In this document: positions 22,199-33,289 of the stretch, in pieces
How positions within the stretch are numbered: position 1 is the first letter of the stretch
How the letters are laid out: the number at the start of each line of letters is the position of its first letter
Source of the DNA: Nectonema munidae
Lineage: Eukaryota > Nematomorpha > Nectonematoida > Nectonematidae
Reading direction: 5' to 3'
Assembly: GCA_030549495.1 (NCBI GenBank)
Contig: JAUIRK010000713.1
Coordinates: 1 to 64,000, forward strand
Length of the DNA: 64,000 bases
Notes under the pieces: generated by a model
The model's input: the letters and a program-made list of their open reading frames with translations, nothing else
Database searches by the model: none
What the model was told of the DNA's origin: nothing
Program-made: the position numbers and the translations under genes

Positions 22199-23391
22199 AT
22201 GTTTTTGCAAAATGTTAAGTATTATTTGAAAAGTTTCAAAAAAATATCTGTTGTCAAAGAGTCCCACAACATAACAGAACCATTGATACTACCTTGCTGC
22301 AAAGATATATTGAATGTGCTAAGAAGTTATGAAGTTGTAAAGTTGGAGCATATCTTCCTGTCAAACGATACCGTTAGAAGGCTAATAGAAGAGATGTTTA
22401 ATGATATGTCAGGCGTGGTTTTATTGATTTGGAATTCGATTTTCAACTTTTTTGCTCAGATTGATGAAACGATGGATGCTGTAAACTTTTCTCAGCCTTG
22501 CGTTTACGTAAAATTAGTAGACAATTTTTTATTTTGCGAAACTCAGCAATAAAACAACTGTAAGAGAAACATTTGACAAAGTGATAAATTTTTTTTACAA
22601 CACATGGTATTAAGTCTAAATCTGGCTAAGCAAAAATCTCCAGATGTTATTGGTACCCACTGCGCCGAGCCATAAAATGATACCCGATGAGTTGAAAAAT
22701 GTTTTCAATGAAGTCATTAAAACAGTATATTTCATTAAAGCAAATGCTTCAACACTTGTTTGTTTTCAGACTTGAAAAACTCTTGCTACACTCAAATGTG
22801 AGGTGGCTTTCCAAAGGAAAATTTTCCAAGCGATACTATATAAAGAAACCCAGCAAACTGTAATAAAAAAATGACAGCTTTTGAAATGAAGCTGGAATAA
22901 TTGCATTCTTTGACAAGAAAAATTTTGCTCGATTTTCGAACATATAAAGATGTCCTGGAGGCCATAATACACCGTATAGAAGAAATTTCTCTTTATTTTC
23001 TTAATCTATAAAAATTTGAAAAATACTATCAATTTATCAAAAAACCGTTTATAATCTCGATTAGTAATCTGGCCTCAGATTTAATTTGTTATAATCAAAT
23101 TAAAAAATTCAAGAACAGTTTATTGATTTGCTTAAATTAAGGACGTGCAAAACATGTTTTTCTGAAATATCTCATAGCGATTTTTCTAATGAAATGGGAG
23201 AGTCCTATACTGGTGAGACAAAAATTGCTCTTAAAGTTCTGATTCGATTTGCCACTATATATGAATGTGATCAAGCGTTTTCCATGCTACTTGCCATTGA
23301 ACCCAAATCCCGAAACAGATTGGAAGTGAGTAATGATATGAGAGTTGCATTGACCAAAACAGAGCCAAATTTAGAAAGTTTCCATTTTTAG
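22199..23391 (+). pseudogene. hAT transposase remnant, SCAND3/ZBED5-like lineage
   Basis: About 22199-22552 encodes ITEPLILPCCKDILNVL...LSNDTVRRLIEEM...FFAQIDETMD, matching the start of the RNase H-like core of SCAND3/ZBED5-type hAT proteins (usually LQFDESTD). About 22770-22825 encodes HSNVRWLSKGK (usual HTEVRWLSRGK). About 23128-23391 encodes the C-terminal dimerisation region, YECDQAFSMLLAIEPKSRNRL...VALT. Several stops and frame changes lie between. BED finger and ends are not visible. Confidence 0.75.
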
Positions 23392-23499
23392 TACAGTAGT
23401 TTATATGTTGATTTATTTTTTTAAATGAAACCCCAAACTAGTGAAAAATTAGTTAGACCGCTACGCCGAAAATTTTTAGAAAATTTTTGAACAACACTT

Positions 23500-23890
23500 C
23501 AAGCTCAACAAGGGAACAAAGTCATCATATATAATATATCCCTACTCATCAGATGTAATTGCCTTCATCCCTCCTTATTGCCATTTACCAGTTATTGAAA
23601 CGGATGGTCGTAGTCTATCTGTATAGTCTATTAGATATGCTATACTCTAACCAGAAGAATTTTTGATAGAGCCGACAAAATGTCTTTTGTCTTCTAAGGA
23701 CCATATGGAAAGAATTGTATTAGAGGATTCATTGGTAATATAGCCAGACCTCATTTATCCGACAACCCCACAATATTGATTAGGAGGTAAAAGATATTTC
23801 TCAGCCCCTCATCTCACTAATTGTCAACAAGCCTGGTTCATATCAAATGAATTGGTGGGTGGATTGATTACCCTGTACTCAAATGCATTG
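23500..23890. repeat. Unclassified dispersed repeat, copy 1
   Basis: Two blocks recur elsewhere in the window. The block at about 23585-23665 (CAGTTATTGAA...AGATATGCTAT..ACTCTAACC) recurs at 55438-55555. The block at about 23795-23880 (CTCATCTCACTAATTGTCAAC...GGTTCATATCA...AATTGGT) recurs at about 55170-55220 and 56930-57004. The order of the blocks differs between sites. No TIRs or coding domain are recognised. Confidence 0.5.
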
Positions 23891-23991
23891 TTGCTAAAAA
23901 TTTTAGCACCGAAATGTAAGCAAGCTTGGCAGAAAGACAAAGGATCTAATATAATTTTTATATCCTACCTTCACATATATTCAGTGAGTAA

Positions 23992-24263
23992 AGTAAATTT
24001 GCCCCCCTCCCCGCAATAATTATGCATTTTTATAAACTAGTGTATATGCTTATATAAAATTTAATTAAAATATTTTCGCTGGAAATAGTTTTTAAATTTC
24101 ATCAATTTTGTAAAAAAATATAAAGTAGTCTTATAAATTCACGTATGTTCTGTATACACTCTATTTAGAATTGCTTGCCCGTGATATTTCCAGACCCCAG
24201 TAATTTTGATAATTGCAAAAAAATTCGCCCCCCCCCCTATAATTTTGAAGATGTGCGCACCTG
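23992..24263 (-). mobile_element. Short hAT relative with an empty site for the nested element
   Basis: Read on the - strand this begins CAGGTGCGCACATCTTCAAA and follows the left end of the composite hAT elements for about 230 bp, reaching CATATACACTAGTTTA. At that point the composite copies carry the 9-bp-flanked element; here there is none. The other end (CAGTGAGTAAAG on the + strand at 23992) is only weakly TIR-like and no 8-bp duplication is seen. Confidence 0.7.
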
Positions 24264-25634
24264 ATTTAAGTTTGAACATCACCAATAATATCGGATTCGC
24301 GTTTTCACATTTTTCTATTTACGAACAATTTGTTTCCGAATTTTTCAAATTTTACTTTATCCTAATTTTTTATAAGTACGTCTTTATGATAACACATATA
24401 CACTGACTCTTCTCTCTAAATTTTTAAAATGTTAAAAACTCGAGGTCGCTTACAATAGCAATTATATCCGCAATCGCATCAGCTAAAAAAATAATTCTCA
24501 GATCCGCTTTCGCTAGGATGTTAAATTTGATATTCGCATATCAAATAAAATGATAGGTAATTCCGATTTAATTTGTTAAATGTACATAGAGCCGAATTTT
24601 AATGGTGGCCGCTAACGTTAGTTTGACTTTTATGCGGCATATAGCTAAAAAATTGTTACGACCCCTCTTGAGTTACATGCAGAGGCGTAGCGGGGTATTT
24701 TAGACCATTCATTTTATAATAAACTTAATTACTGTAGTTTGTAAGTAAGAGTATATGACATCAGTCAACCCGTAAAAATAATATCACAGTATATTATTCA
24801 TCAGTATAGAAAATAAATGGGTAAAAATTTAAAATAAAAACATTTTAGAAAAAGTATACTAATACATGATAAACATGGTATCAATTCATAAATAAATAAT
24901 TACGTGAATAGGGATGAGTAGGATAAGTGTCTGTCTATGCAGTGAATGTCTGTTGCCAATAAAATATTCTAATACTAGATGCAACGTTTATATGTATGTA
25001 TGAAGTAGAAGGGCTGTCATATAAAAAAAGGGCATAATAATTTTGTTTATAAGACATTGAAAATAGATAGGAGATGAGAAAACATCAGAGAGTAATTACT
25101 CACCTAGGTTTGAATGAGGAAAGTAAAATGCAAGCTTATAATATTTTACGTCAACGATGGCTATAATAATAAGTATAAGGATGTTTAGTCAGTCGTATTG
25201 AATATTCATCACAAGATGTTGCTCTATCGTCGTAATGAAAATAACCATGACGGGAATTGTGAAAGCCTATTGGTAATAAAGCTTGATGATGATGATGATG
25301 AACGAGATTTGTGATAGGAATGATGAAATACATAATGTTGTATCGTATCGTCATGATAGAATATGATGATGAGTGAAGGAAGAAAGTATTCGTTAGGATG
25401 ATGTTATAATAATGTACTGATAAAGTAAAAGATGATGATGTGAATAGTTTTATAATGACTTAACAACAAAATGCGAGTATAGTAAAATGATCTCATCCAT
25501 TACTCAATTCAAACACATGTTAAGAACAAGGTTGCGAAAAGATTCCGAATATCAAAACCTTTTTACTTTATAATCCATTTTTGAGTGCCGGTTTTTTGTC
25601 CTGGTTTTCTTCTTCTGAAGAATTTAAACTTTTT
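24264..25634. other. AT-rich DNA with GAT-rich patches
   Basis: AGAGGCGTAGCGGGG at about 24680 resembles a hAT left end without a partner. Between 25140 and 25460 there are scattered ATGATG/GATGATGATG clusters (for example 25285-25300 and 25430-25440), perhaps eroded tails of the (GAT)n-tailed LINE family, but no LINE body is attached. No gene is supported. Confidence 0.35.
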
Positions 25635-26041
25635 GGAATCATATAAAGAACAACCACCCCAAAAAATATTTTGATAGCAAGTGAAGAACAACCACCCCAC
25701 ATCACCCTTCTGAAGAACCACCACCCCAAATAATTTCCTAGCTTTACTGTATAGATTATTTTTAGTAAAATCTATTTAGTAAATATAAATAAAATCAAAA
25801 TTTACATTTATTTTCATACAGGGAATTGTTGAGCTATGTGTTCACATAAACTGAAAAAAAGTTATTGGAAAACCTTTCTCGCCACAAATATTCTTGAAGA
25901 TAAGATTCTAGAAAATTTCTTCTGCATTCGTTCATTCCTTTTATTTTTGTTTGTTCCAATAAGATTCTATGTTTTGAGTGTTAACTCCATTTTCTTTATT
26001 CACAAAATTCAAAGTATGATTTACGTCATATGCGTAAATCC

Positions 26042-26833
26042 GGTCTCTGGTCAAAACGGCCGAAAACCAAAACGGCTAAAAACCAAAACCGCTGAAAACC
26101 AAAAATAAATTAACATCTTTGAACAAATACCATAAACCCCTAATTGAGTGGAAATTTTAGAGGATGAACTCGTTTAAATAGTATTAGAAGGAAGTTTTTA
26201 GTTTAAGTTACCTACTTCAGTGTGACAAAATAATATATTTATGGCATTTTTCTTTTGTTACGTATTTCAAGACCTTCAGAAGTAAATATAGTACATTAAT
26301 GGAAAGATAAAAAATGACCAATTTGTTATGTACTAAAACATTAGTTTTCATATTCTTGTAAGAAATAAAGGAAAAAACTTAAAATCTTTTTCTTTTAGAA
26401 GACAAATCAAAACAAAATAATTGAAAGTGGGTTGTAATAACAACGAAGAGATAAAATTCAAAATCAAAAAACTCAACAAAATTTTGAAAGCTTAAACTAA
26501 AAAATCTTGATCCGCTGAAGCAGAAAGATGGGGTATAGAAAAAAGTGTAGACTGAGTTAAGTGATATGTGAATAAGTTTCAAATCAAATATTCTAAACTA
26601 AAAAGAAGTTTATGTATGTATTTCTTTTATACACAAGAGCTATAACTATATTCAGATTAACATGAACATGATTGTAAAGAGGAAAAAGAAGAAAAATTGA
26701 AAGGTCTTAAATTAAAGGGATTAAAATACTTGCAAACTTATTTGTTAAAAAATAAGTCAAAACTGATTTTGAGTTAAAATATTTCAGATTTTGTTATTGG
26801 CCATTTTGGTTTCGGCCGTTTTGACAAGGAACC
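26042..26833. mobile_element. TIR element with 9-bp duplication, nested in the Merlin element
   Basis: TIRs: left GGTCTCTGGTCAAAACGGCC; right is the inverse of GGTTCCTTGTCAAAACGGCC. Flanks are CGTAAATCC (26033-26041) and CGTACATCC (26834-26842), one mismatch in nine. A CCGAAAACCAAAAC motif repeats three times inside the left end and about twice, inverted, inside the right. It encodes nothing recognisable. It could be Merlin-like or MULE-like, since both make 9-bp duplications. Confidence 0.75.
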
Positions 26834-26929
26834 CGTACATCCTAATCTTTCCACATTAACATAAGCACTATCCAGGTCGAACCACTTTGTCATTTATAAG
26901 AAGTAATGTCTTTGCACTTCTATCTTGAA

Positions 26930-27400
26930 CAATTTCCATGTATCCAATTGCAGGAGAAAAATAAGTGTCTATCCCAAATTTGTTTTTCAGCAGCCAATTA
27001 GCCGAATTTGTTTTTCACCAGCTCTCCCACGATGATATTTTAGTTTGTGGCAAAAAAAACAGACTCATCGATTTGTATTGTGCCACCAGGACCTCTAAGT
27101 TTTATTGGATTTTTCTGAAAATATATTTTACACAAACTTCTATAAAAAATGCAAAACAATCAATTATTGTTATTTCACTCAATCCAGTTTGTTAAGATGT
27201 TTTTGAAGCTCCGATATTTTGAGTCCATAAATACATTATGTGAATCCATTTTTGGAAAGAGACTTTGGACTTGAAAAAATGATGACGAACGAATTGAAAT
27301 CTTTCTTTCGTTTTGACATTTCCATACAAAACCATATCTATAGCTTTAGAAGATTTTGTCCAATTCATTTCACACTTGCATTCTAAGCAAAGACACTTTA
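26930..27400 (-). pseudogene. Merlin (IS1595-type) transposase remnant
   Basis: On the - strand, about 27330-27200 encodes FVWKCQNERKISIRSSSFF (the zinc-ribbon-to-core region of Merlin, usually WRC...R.S.R.G.FF). About 27120-27060 encodes NPIKLRGPGGTIQIDES, containing the first catalytic Asp (IDES), followed after one frame change by KYHRGRAGEKQIRLIGC (usual KYNRGR...W..G). The C-terminal third is missing, probably displaced by the nested element at 26042-26833. Frame changes and stops make it inactive. Confidence 0.7.
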
Positions 27401-27816
27401 TTTTTTAAAAGTTTTAGAGATTTCATCCAAGTAATAACATATAGAGAATTTTCATTTATAAGGCAAAATAAAATCTTCAAAACTCATTTTGTATAAGTTT
27501 ATGAGTAAAACAAAATATATAGTTCTGTCTTGACTTTCAAAACAGGATATTGTTTCAAGATTATATAGTGTTATAAGATTAAATATATTCTAGTGATCAT
27601 ATATAGTATGTATTTAGGAAATCTGTATGCTTTTAATCCTATTAAAAGTATCCTCGTTATATATTCGCTCGAATAAAATTATCCATTATACAATACACAT
27701 CTTGAAGATTAATAAATCAAAACTCAACTGAAGAATAGCCACCCTAAAAATTTATCTTCTGAAGAATAGTCACCCCAGCATAGTTAGTGTGGTTGTTCTT
27801 CATATGATCCTTTTTT

Positions 27817-27965
27817 TGGTTAGGTGGAAAACTCTGGCAATACGACTCTAAGATTGTTAGAGATCACGCCAACCACCGAATATTAAATTGTTTCCTTAAT
27901 TGGGAGTGTTAATATTAGAGTTGTATCGACCTCTAAGCTGTATTCATATATATATATATATAGAC
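27817..27965 (+). repeat. SINE-like retroposon, family X, copy 1
   Basis: Starts GGTTAGGTGG directly after the Merlin right end and runs through CTCTGGCAATACGACTCTAAG, TGTTTCCTTAATTGGGAG and TTGTATCGACCTCTAAGC to a (TA)n tract at 27946-27962. The same succession occurs on the - strand at 30692-31039. It lacks the 3' half of that copy. Confidence 0.6.
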
Positions 27966-27969
27966 GGTG

Positions 27970-28080
27970 GAGATTGTGAGTCAAAATGCCCAAAAACCGA
28001 AACTCTCGAAAACTAGAACACCCGAAAACCAAAAGTCTTCAGCCAAAACGTGCAAAAACCAATAAAAACCAAAATTCAAA
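27970..28080. repeat. Solo end of a CGAAAACCAAAA-type TIR element
   Basis: GTGAGTCAAAATGCCC followed by repeated CCGAAACTC / CGAAAACTAG / CCGAAAACCAAAAG units resembles the left end of 26042-26833 (GGTCAAAACGGCCGAAAACC). No opposite end is visible nearby, so it is a remnant. Confidence 0.45.
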
Positions 28081-28399
28081 ATTTTAAACTTAAATTTTTT
28101 ATTAAATTATTTTATTTTTAAATATAAATTTTCAATTTGCTTCCAACTTTTTTTAAACTATTTTTGGTTTATTTTTTATCAAGACATAAACACTACTTCA
28201 GATTTAATTATTTTGTTTTTTAAACACATGGAGTTTTTAGGGAATCTTGGAAACAAAATATGTTTTTGAATGAAGTTTTTCTAATTTCTAGGTTCTTGTT
28301 CCAATTGACTTGAAATTTCGTATATAGATACTCAAGAAATTTCAACATCTATTTGAACAAATTTTATTCTCTCTGAATATTTTTGTTTCATTCTAAACA

Positions 28400-29019
28400 A
28401 GCCTAAAATATATTAGATCATATTTCACAACAAGATGATCACAAACAAGCAGTAACAAATTATCTTTCTGCACTTAAACCTAATAAAGTCGTAAACATTT
28501 GTCTACCAAAGACAAATCAAAACAAGGCACACACTTGCACTACTTAGAGATAACAAATCACCGTTACTTCGTGAGTATCTTCATAAAATTTCCACAAACA
28601 CATACGAATCCGCGCTGTCCATTTTGCAATCAGCACATACACAACACACACCACCTCTTCAACTGCACAACACTTAAACCCATTGATTTTTTATCCAAGC
28701 CATGCTAGATAGTTGACTTAACTGTTAACTGGGAAAACTATCTGTCTGAAGCTTGGATTTAAAACTCATATTTATATAACAAAGACAAAGTAAAAGCCTA
28801 CACATAAAGTGAGCAGTACCTAACAGTGGCTTTTATGTAGGTTGGCTGAAAATACACATACTCATCGCTACTGCTGCGAAAGTGTAACAAAAATTCTATA
28901 TTTTCCCAGCGATGGAAATACTTTTTCAGTTCAAATAAAATTCTTTTCTTTTTTTTTTGAACTGATAGATTACACTACTAACGAGATAGTGTAACCTAGG
29001 GTCTAACAGCAACAACAAC
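28400..29019 (+). mobile_element. Jockey-like LINE, 3' end with (CAA)n tail
   Basis: About 28590-28710 encodes the C-terminal knuckle CPFCNQHIHNTHHLFNC and then PIDFLSKPC. The 3' UTR follows: AGCAGTACCT...GTAGGTTGGCTGAAAAT, CTGCTGCGAAAGTGTAACA, TGAACTGATAGATTACAC and a final AACAGCAACAACAAC (to 29019). The same UTR is at 42155-42383, where clean target duplications fix its limits. The RT and endonuclease are absent, so it is heavily 5'-truncated; the 5' limit is approximate. Confidence 0.65.
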
Positions 29020-29590
29020 TTTAGATAAGTATAGAAATTCGTAGAGTGGTTCTTATGAGCCTAATATCATTGAGATTGATTGAAGTTTTCATAAGTTTCA
29101 GATCAAATTCCAGCTTTTATAACCAGCCGAGGAATTCCAAGTTATAATACTTATGGACTTTATTCTTTGGACCTAAGGGTTCTAGACAACATAGATAACA
29201 AATATTACATTGATAATTTGAGGAGAATATGTCTTCATTGTTTTCTAATAACTTCTTCTAAAATGTTCTGAATCCAAAATTTTTTGAGGGAATAGAATAA
29301 CATTTCTTTCCAAAGTATTATACAAAATTTCAGTTATTCCAAAAAAGTTTCAGAGTTTCAGAATTTAAATTTCTAATCTTTTTTTGAAAATCAATGCTTG
29401 AGGGAAGTTTCGGAATTCATATAGAACAGTTGCTGGTAACCTGGAGGTGGCCCACTTAGGCGACGTGAGTAACTTTTTAGGGGAGGTGTGAGTTCTTAAT
29501 AAAAAAAAAATTTTCTTAAACATGAACAAATATTCAGAATTTTATGAAATAATTGCATAAATAGTACTTGTCATTACTTATTTACAATCT
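29020..29590. other. AT-rich DNA, no supported gene
   Basis: Low-complexity sequence. The patch at 29430-29480 (GTAACCTGGAGGTGGCCCAC) may belong to the hAT remnant downstream but cannot be assigned. Confidence 0.35.
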
Positions 29591-29599
29591 GCTAATCTA

Positions 29600-29927
29600 T
29601 TCTGAATCCTTGAAATTTATCAGGAACCCATTTCACTATGAAGTAGATAATGTTCCGCATGAAATACAAGAACAATTTCTTGAGTTAAAGTTCAACTCTA
29701 CAACTAAAGAACTAGTCTCAAATCAGGCTCTTTAGATTCTAACTATGTTCGGATCCACATATCTTTGTGAAGCTGCCTTCTCCATGCTTGTTGCCATCAA
29801 GAATAAGTATAGAAACAGGCTTAATGTTAAAAACGATTTACGTTGTGCACTCACTGGTATTCAACCATGCATAAAAAACCTAGTTCGTAAGAAGCAATGT
29901 CAAATATCTCACTATTATCAAATATAG
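29600..29927 (+). pseudogene. hAT transposase C-terminal fragment, SCAND3-like
   Basis: The + strand encodes FIRNPFHYEVDNVPHEIQEQ...LELKFNSTTKE, then a stop, then FGSTYLCEAAFSMLVAIKNK...RNRLNVKNDLRCALTGIQP. These are the last two conserved blocks of SCAND3/ZBED5-type hAT proteins (NPF...LQEEL.DLQ.D..., and TTYLCEAGFS.L..IK.KYR.RL). The segment normally between them (FW...YP.L...A) is deleted. It is better preserved than, and distinct from, the copy at 22199-23391. Confidence 0.75.
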
Positions 29928-30432
29928 TGTCAAATATATTACCAATAATTACTAAAAAGTTATATCAGTATCTCACTACAGTCAAACCTCCAATTAGTGA
30001 ACACTTTCGGAATCGAACAAAAATGTTCACTAAAAAGAAATAATATTGAAAGATAATAAAATAACAAAACAATGCTAACTTAGAAACTACAAATTTATTG
30101 TTATAAAAATGCAACGATATATCACAAAAACATGTACACATCAGCATTGCTGAAAAAGTCATTCATTGTAGTTTGCTTGAGTGACCTAAGACTGTTGTTG
30201 AGTCATTTCATGCAATTGTTATGTCCAAAATTTTATTGTCACCAACTGCTGCTGCTACAAGTGTGTCTATAGCTTGTAAGATTGCTGCTTCAGAGGGTTT
30301 GACTGGAGCACTGCCATGTCCTCAGTTGACTCAACATTGCAATCAGAGTATGAGAAAGAAATGTTTTCTTGCTCCCAGTCATCACGACAACCAACATGCA
30401 CAATGTCACTATGTTCTATATCGGCATATTCC

Positions 30433-31828
30433 TCAGCAGAGATTGGTTCTGTTTGACTTTACATCTTTCCATGCTTGATCGATCCAATAAATAGATTCCA
30501 TGTTGAGGAGAACTTTATGAAGCATTCGTTTGCGATAACTACACTTTACCGCTTTAATTATGCATTGGCCCATTGGTTGAAGCTTACTTGTGCAGTTTGC
30601 TGGAAAGAACACAACAGACACGTTTGACTGATTTATTTTCGGATAACTCAATAAATAAAATAATTTTTCGCTTTTGGACTTTCATTGACTTAAGTTAAGT
30701 TAAGTTGTTTGTGACGTTCACACCCATCCTTTCGGATATCGTGGCCCGCCCGGAATGCTGAGTCCAGGTCTACCTGGACTTTCCTTCCCACTAAACGCCT
30801 ACCGGCCCTTGTTACTGCATAGCTATACCTTGTTATATATATTATTTTACAATAATTTATGTTACAAATATATAAATACAGCTGAGTGATCGATACAATC
30901 CTAACGCGAACGCTCCCAATTAGGGAAACAAACTTAATGTCTAGTGATAGCTTGATTACTAACCACGTAGAATCGGGTCACCAGAGCACTACCTAACCGT
31001 AAAAACCTTTGAATTCTTCAGAGGAAGAAAACCAGCAACTTCATTGACTTGTTGAGATCTTTTAACCAATCCTCAAACAAAACAGAGTTCATCCAAGCTT
31101 TTTTACGGGATTTCCATGTAACGGGAAACGTAGACTTATCCTTGTGCTCGAAACAGCGTGGTTTTTGACTTTTACCAATCACAAGAGGTTTCAGTTTATC
31201 AGAGCCACTCATATTTGCTCCCAACAACAGTGTGAGTCGATCTTTTGGAATTTTGCTGCCATGTCCTGACTCTCCAGGCATAACGAGTGACTTGTCTGGC
31301 ATGGCTTTCATCAGCGGCGTAGTCTTCAATGAGTGACGAAAGTGGTTGTTTCCACATCGTCACTGTCTCAGTATCAACACCACCATTTTCACTACACAAC
31401 TTCTTGAATTTAATGCTGTAACGAACCCGGATATTTTCTAGCCACCCATTTGACGCTTTGAAGTCACTTTTGCCAAGTTAATCAGCAATTTTGCGAGCCT
31501 GAGCTTGAACCAAAGGACCAGATACAGAGTAACCCTTAGATCGTTTTGAAACAAACCACTGCCACACTATGCTGTTTAGCTTTTCATTTTCACAGATCCG
31601 TAGCCTTTTTGTCTCAGGATTGCAGTTTTCGTCAGCATGATACAAAATTTTTCTTTTACGTTTTAAAATATTGTTAACTGCCCCAACTGATATTCCAAAA
31701 GTTTGAGCAACATTCCTTTGACTGTTGTTTTCCGCTGCCTTCAAAATTTTTTCACTTATTGACAAATTTTTTCTTTTTAAAACAATAGTTTTGTCTATAT
31801 TTGTAGAGGAGCTGTTTTCACTTTCCAT
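30433..31828 (-). pseudogene. Tigger transposase, broken
   Basis: ATG at 31828 opens a CENP-B-type helix-turn-helix (LSISEKILKAAENNSQRNVA, then FGISVGAVNNILKRK). The second HTH follows (SIVWQWFVSKRSKGYSVSGP). The DDE core includes KIPKDRLTLLLGANMSGSDK, KPLVIGKSQKPRCF and KAWMNSVLFEDWL (about 31250-31050). Then comes the retroposon. After it, MKVQKRKIILFIE and FFPANCTSKLQPMGQ...SYRKRML (about 30690-30520). Several stops and frame changes lie between blocks, and the DNxPAH motif is lost. Inactive. Confidence 0.85.
30692..31039 (-). repeat. SINE-like retroposon, family X, copy 2, inside Tigger
   Basis: An 11-bp duplication, TTCATTGACTT (30681-30691 and 31040-31050), brackets 348 bp that interrupt the Tigger DDE core between LNKSMK and VQKRKI. 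On the - strand the insert ends in a short CTTAACTTAACTTAA tail, as expected for target-primed retroposition. Its middle matches 27817-27965. Near the 3' end is an inverted repeat GTCCAGGTAGACCTGGAC. No coding domain; A- and B-box likeness is weak, so its promoter type is uncertain. Confidence 0.75.
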
Positions 31829-32265
31829 AAAGGATATTTATAAGGTTTGAGAATTAACTAATTTATAAGTTCAAAACAAATTAAAAACATAGAAGTGTTA
31901 GAATGAAGAGAGATAGTTGCCTGTACTATAGCCTCACACATAAAGCAAAGCTATACATGAAATTAGGGTGCTAACAGTGTTAATTACTTTCGTCTCTCAG
32001 GCATTTGTTTTCTCAACTGACCAGCAGAAAAAGTTCTGGTGAACACCTTTTCTATGTTCATTATGTAGAGAGTCAATTGTATTGAAATCTGATATTTGGG
32101 AATGAGAAAAATGTTCACTGTTCACAGTAAAGAGTTGTTCACTATTCAGAAAAACACTAAAATATGCAGTGTTAAAAGATAGGCCAAATTTCGGACCAGG
32201 AAAAACGCTTACTAACTGGAGGTCTTCACTAAATAGAGGTGTTCATTAATGGAAATTCGACTGTA

Positions 32266-33010
32266 ATTTATATTCACTGTTAATAAAAAGAATATATATT
32301 AAAAATATTTTTATTTTTATTGAAAATTTAGGAGAGGGTTAAATGTGTAGATGCAAAAGTGCATGGAGAGAAAGGTTTACTCTTATGGGGGCGTGATGGT
32401 ATAAACCCAGTTAATAAAAATACGAGCAACGTAAGTGGGCTTATCTAGAATGTCATAAAATATGTTTTAAAAAATTAGAAATTATTTAAGAAATAAATAA
32501 CGTTTACGAAAACTGCTGATCCATAAGTTTTAGGTATGCTTTTTAACGATGGAAGCATTCAAGCGGTAAAAATTCAAAATAAGATTTAATGTTTCGGAAT
32601 ACGGGGTAAGTAATGATATATTTAACGTCAATCAGAAATAGGCAATTTTTTCATGAGTATGAAAAGTTCTGTTTAACTTAAGTAAACGTAAAAATAAACC
32701 AGAATTTTCTTTTATTATAAATTTTCTATTAACTCAATTACAAAAAAATTGAAACTGTTATAAAAAAGGATGATAATAATTAAAAACTTTTTGATTTTCT
32801 TCTATTTTGTATGTAATTATAAAATATAATGGTTTCTTACTCTATATTGTTGTAACATTTTATCTTTATACGCATTCTTATGTTCCATTTCAACCAATTT
32901 TGAAGCCTAAATAAAATAAAACAAAAACAATGAAATAGCTATTTAAATATAAACTATATATTTTTTATTAAAAAACATATTGACGAATATTTTTGAGTGT
33001 CTATAATATT
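32266..33010. other. AT-rich DNA, no supported gene
   Basis: No open frames or repeats that I can support, apart from short text near 32850-32920 that loosely resembles 35500-35560. Confidence 0.35.
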
Positions 33011-33280
33011 AAAATTTATGAATAAAATACAAATTTGAGAGGACACTTTATTGAATATAAATCCAACGAACGTTATTCCAAAACTGCCTTTTTCAAAGTT
33101 AGAGTTATATAGAAAAAATGTAAATAAATAATATTATAACATTACACATTTGTTATAATATTATTTGTTTTCATTTTCTCTATATAACTCAAACTTTGAA
33201 AAAGGCATCTTTGACAAAAACGTTCTTTAGATTTATATTAAATAAAGTATCCTCTCAAATTTGTATTTTCTTTATAAATT
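33011..33280. repeat. Long imperfect inverted repeat (foldback-like)
   Basis: Two arms of roughly 120-130 bp face each other around a centre near 33146. Left-arm landmarks (AATACAAATTTGAGAGGA, CTTTATT, AACGTT, TGCCTTTTTCAAAGTT, TTATATAGA) recur in inverted order on the right (AACTTTGAAAAAGGCA, AACGTTC, TCCTCTCAAATTTGTATT). It would fold into a long hairpin. The right arm also resembles 35560-35640. It may be two head-to-head copies of a repeat end. No flanking duplication was identified. Confidence 0.7.
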
Positions 33281-33289
33281 ATATATTTT

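Larger units (their letters stand above)
25635..27812 (-). mobile_element. Merlin DNA transposon with repeated subterminal motifs
   Basis: Left end GGAATCATATAAAGAACAAC and, at the right, the inverse of GGATCATATGAAGAACAAC form a TIR of about 22 bp. A GAAGAACAACCACCCCA-like motif repeats three times inside the left end and about two to three times, inverted, inside the right end. The interior encodes a decayed Merlin (IS1595-type) transposase on the - strand (about 27400-26930). A second TIR element (26042-26833) is nested inside. The flanking duplication is not clean: both sides are T-rich. Confidence 0.7.
29979..32263 (-). mobile_element. Tigger (pogo) transposon, nearly full length
   Basis: Left end CAGTCAAACCTCC and right end GAAATTCGACTG form the TIR, flanked by TA on both sides (29977-29978, 32264-32265), the Tc1/mariner/pogo target. 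Further inverted text (TAGTGAACAC on the left, TGTTCATTAATG on the right) continues the TIR. The 2285-bp element encodes a broken transposase on the - strand and is interrupted by a 348-bp retroposon (30692-31039). Confidence 0.9.

Noticed and set aside
25285-25440. (GAT)n clusters as the tail of another RTE-like LINE
   Set aside because: No LINE coding or UTR sequence adjoins either side; too short and scattered to call.
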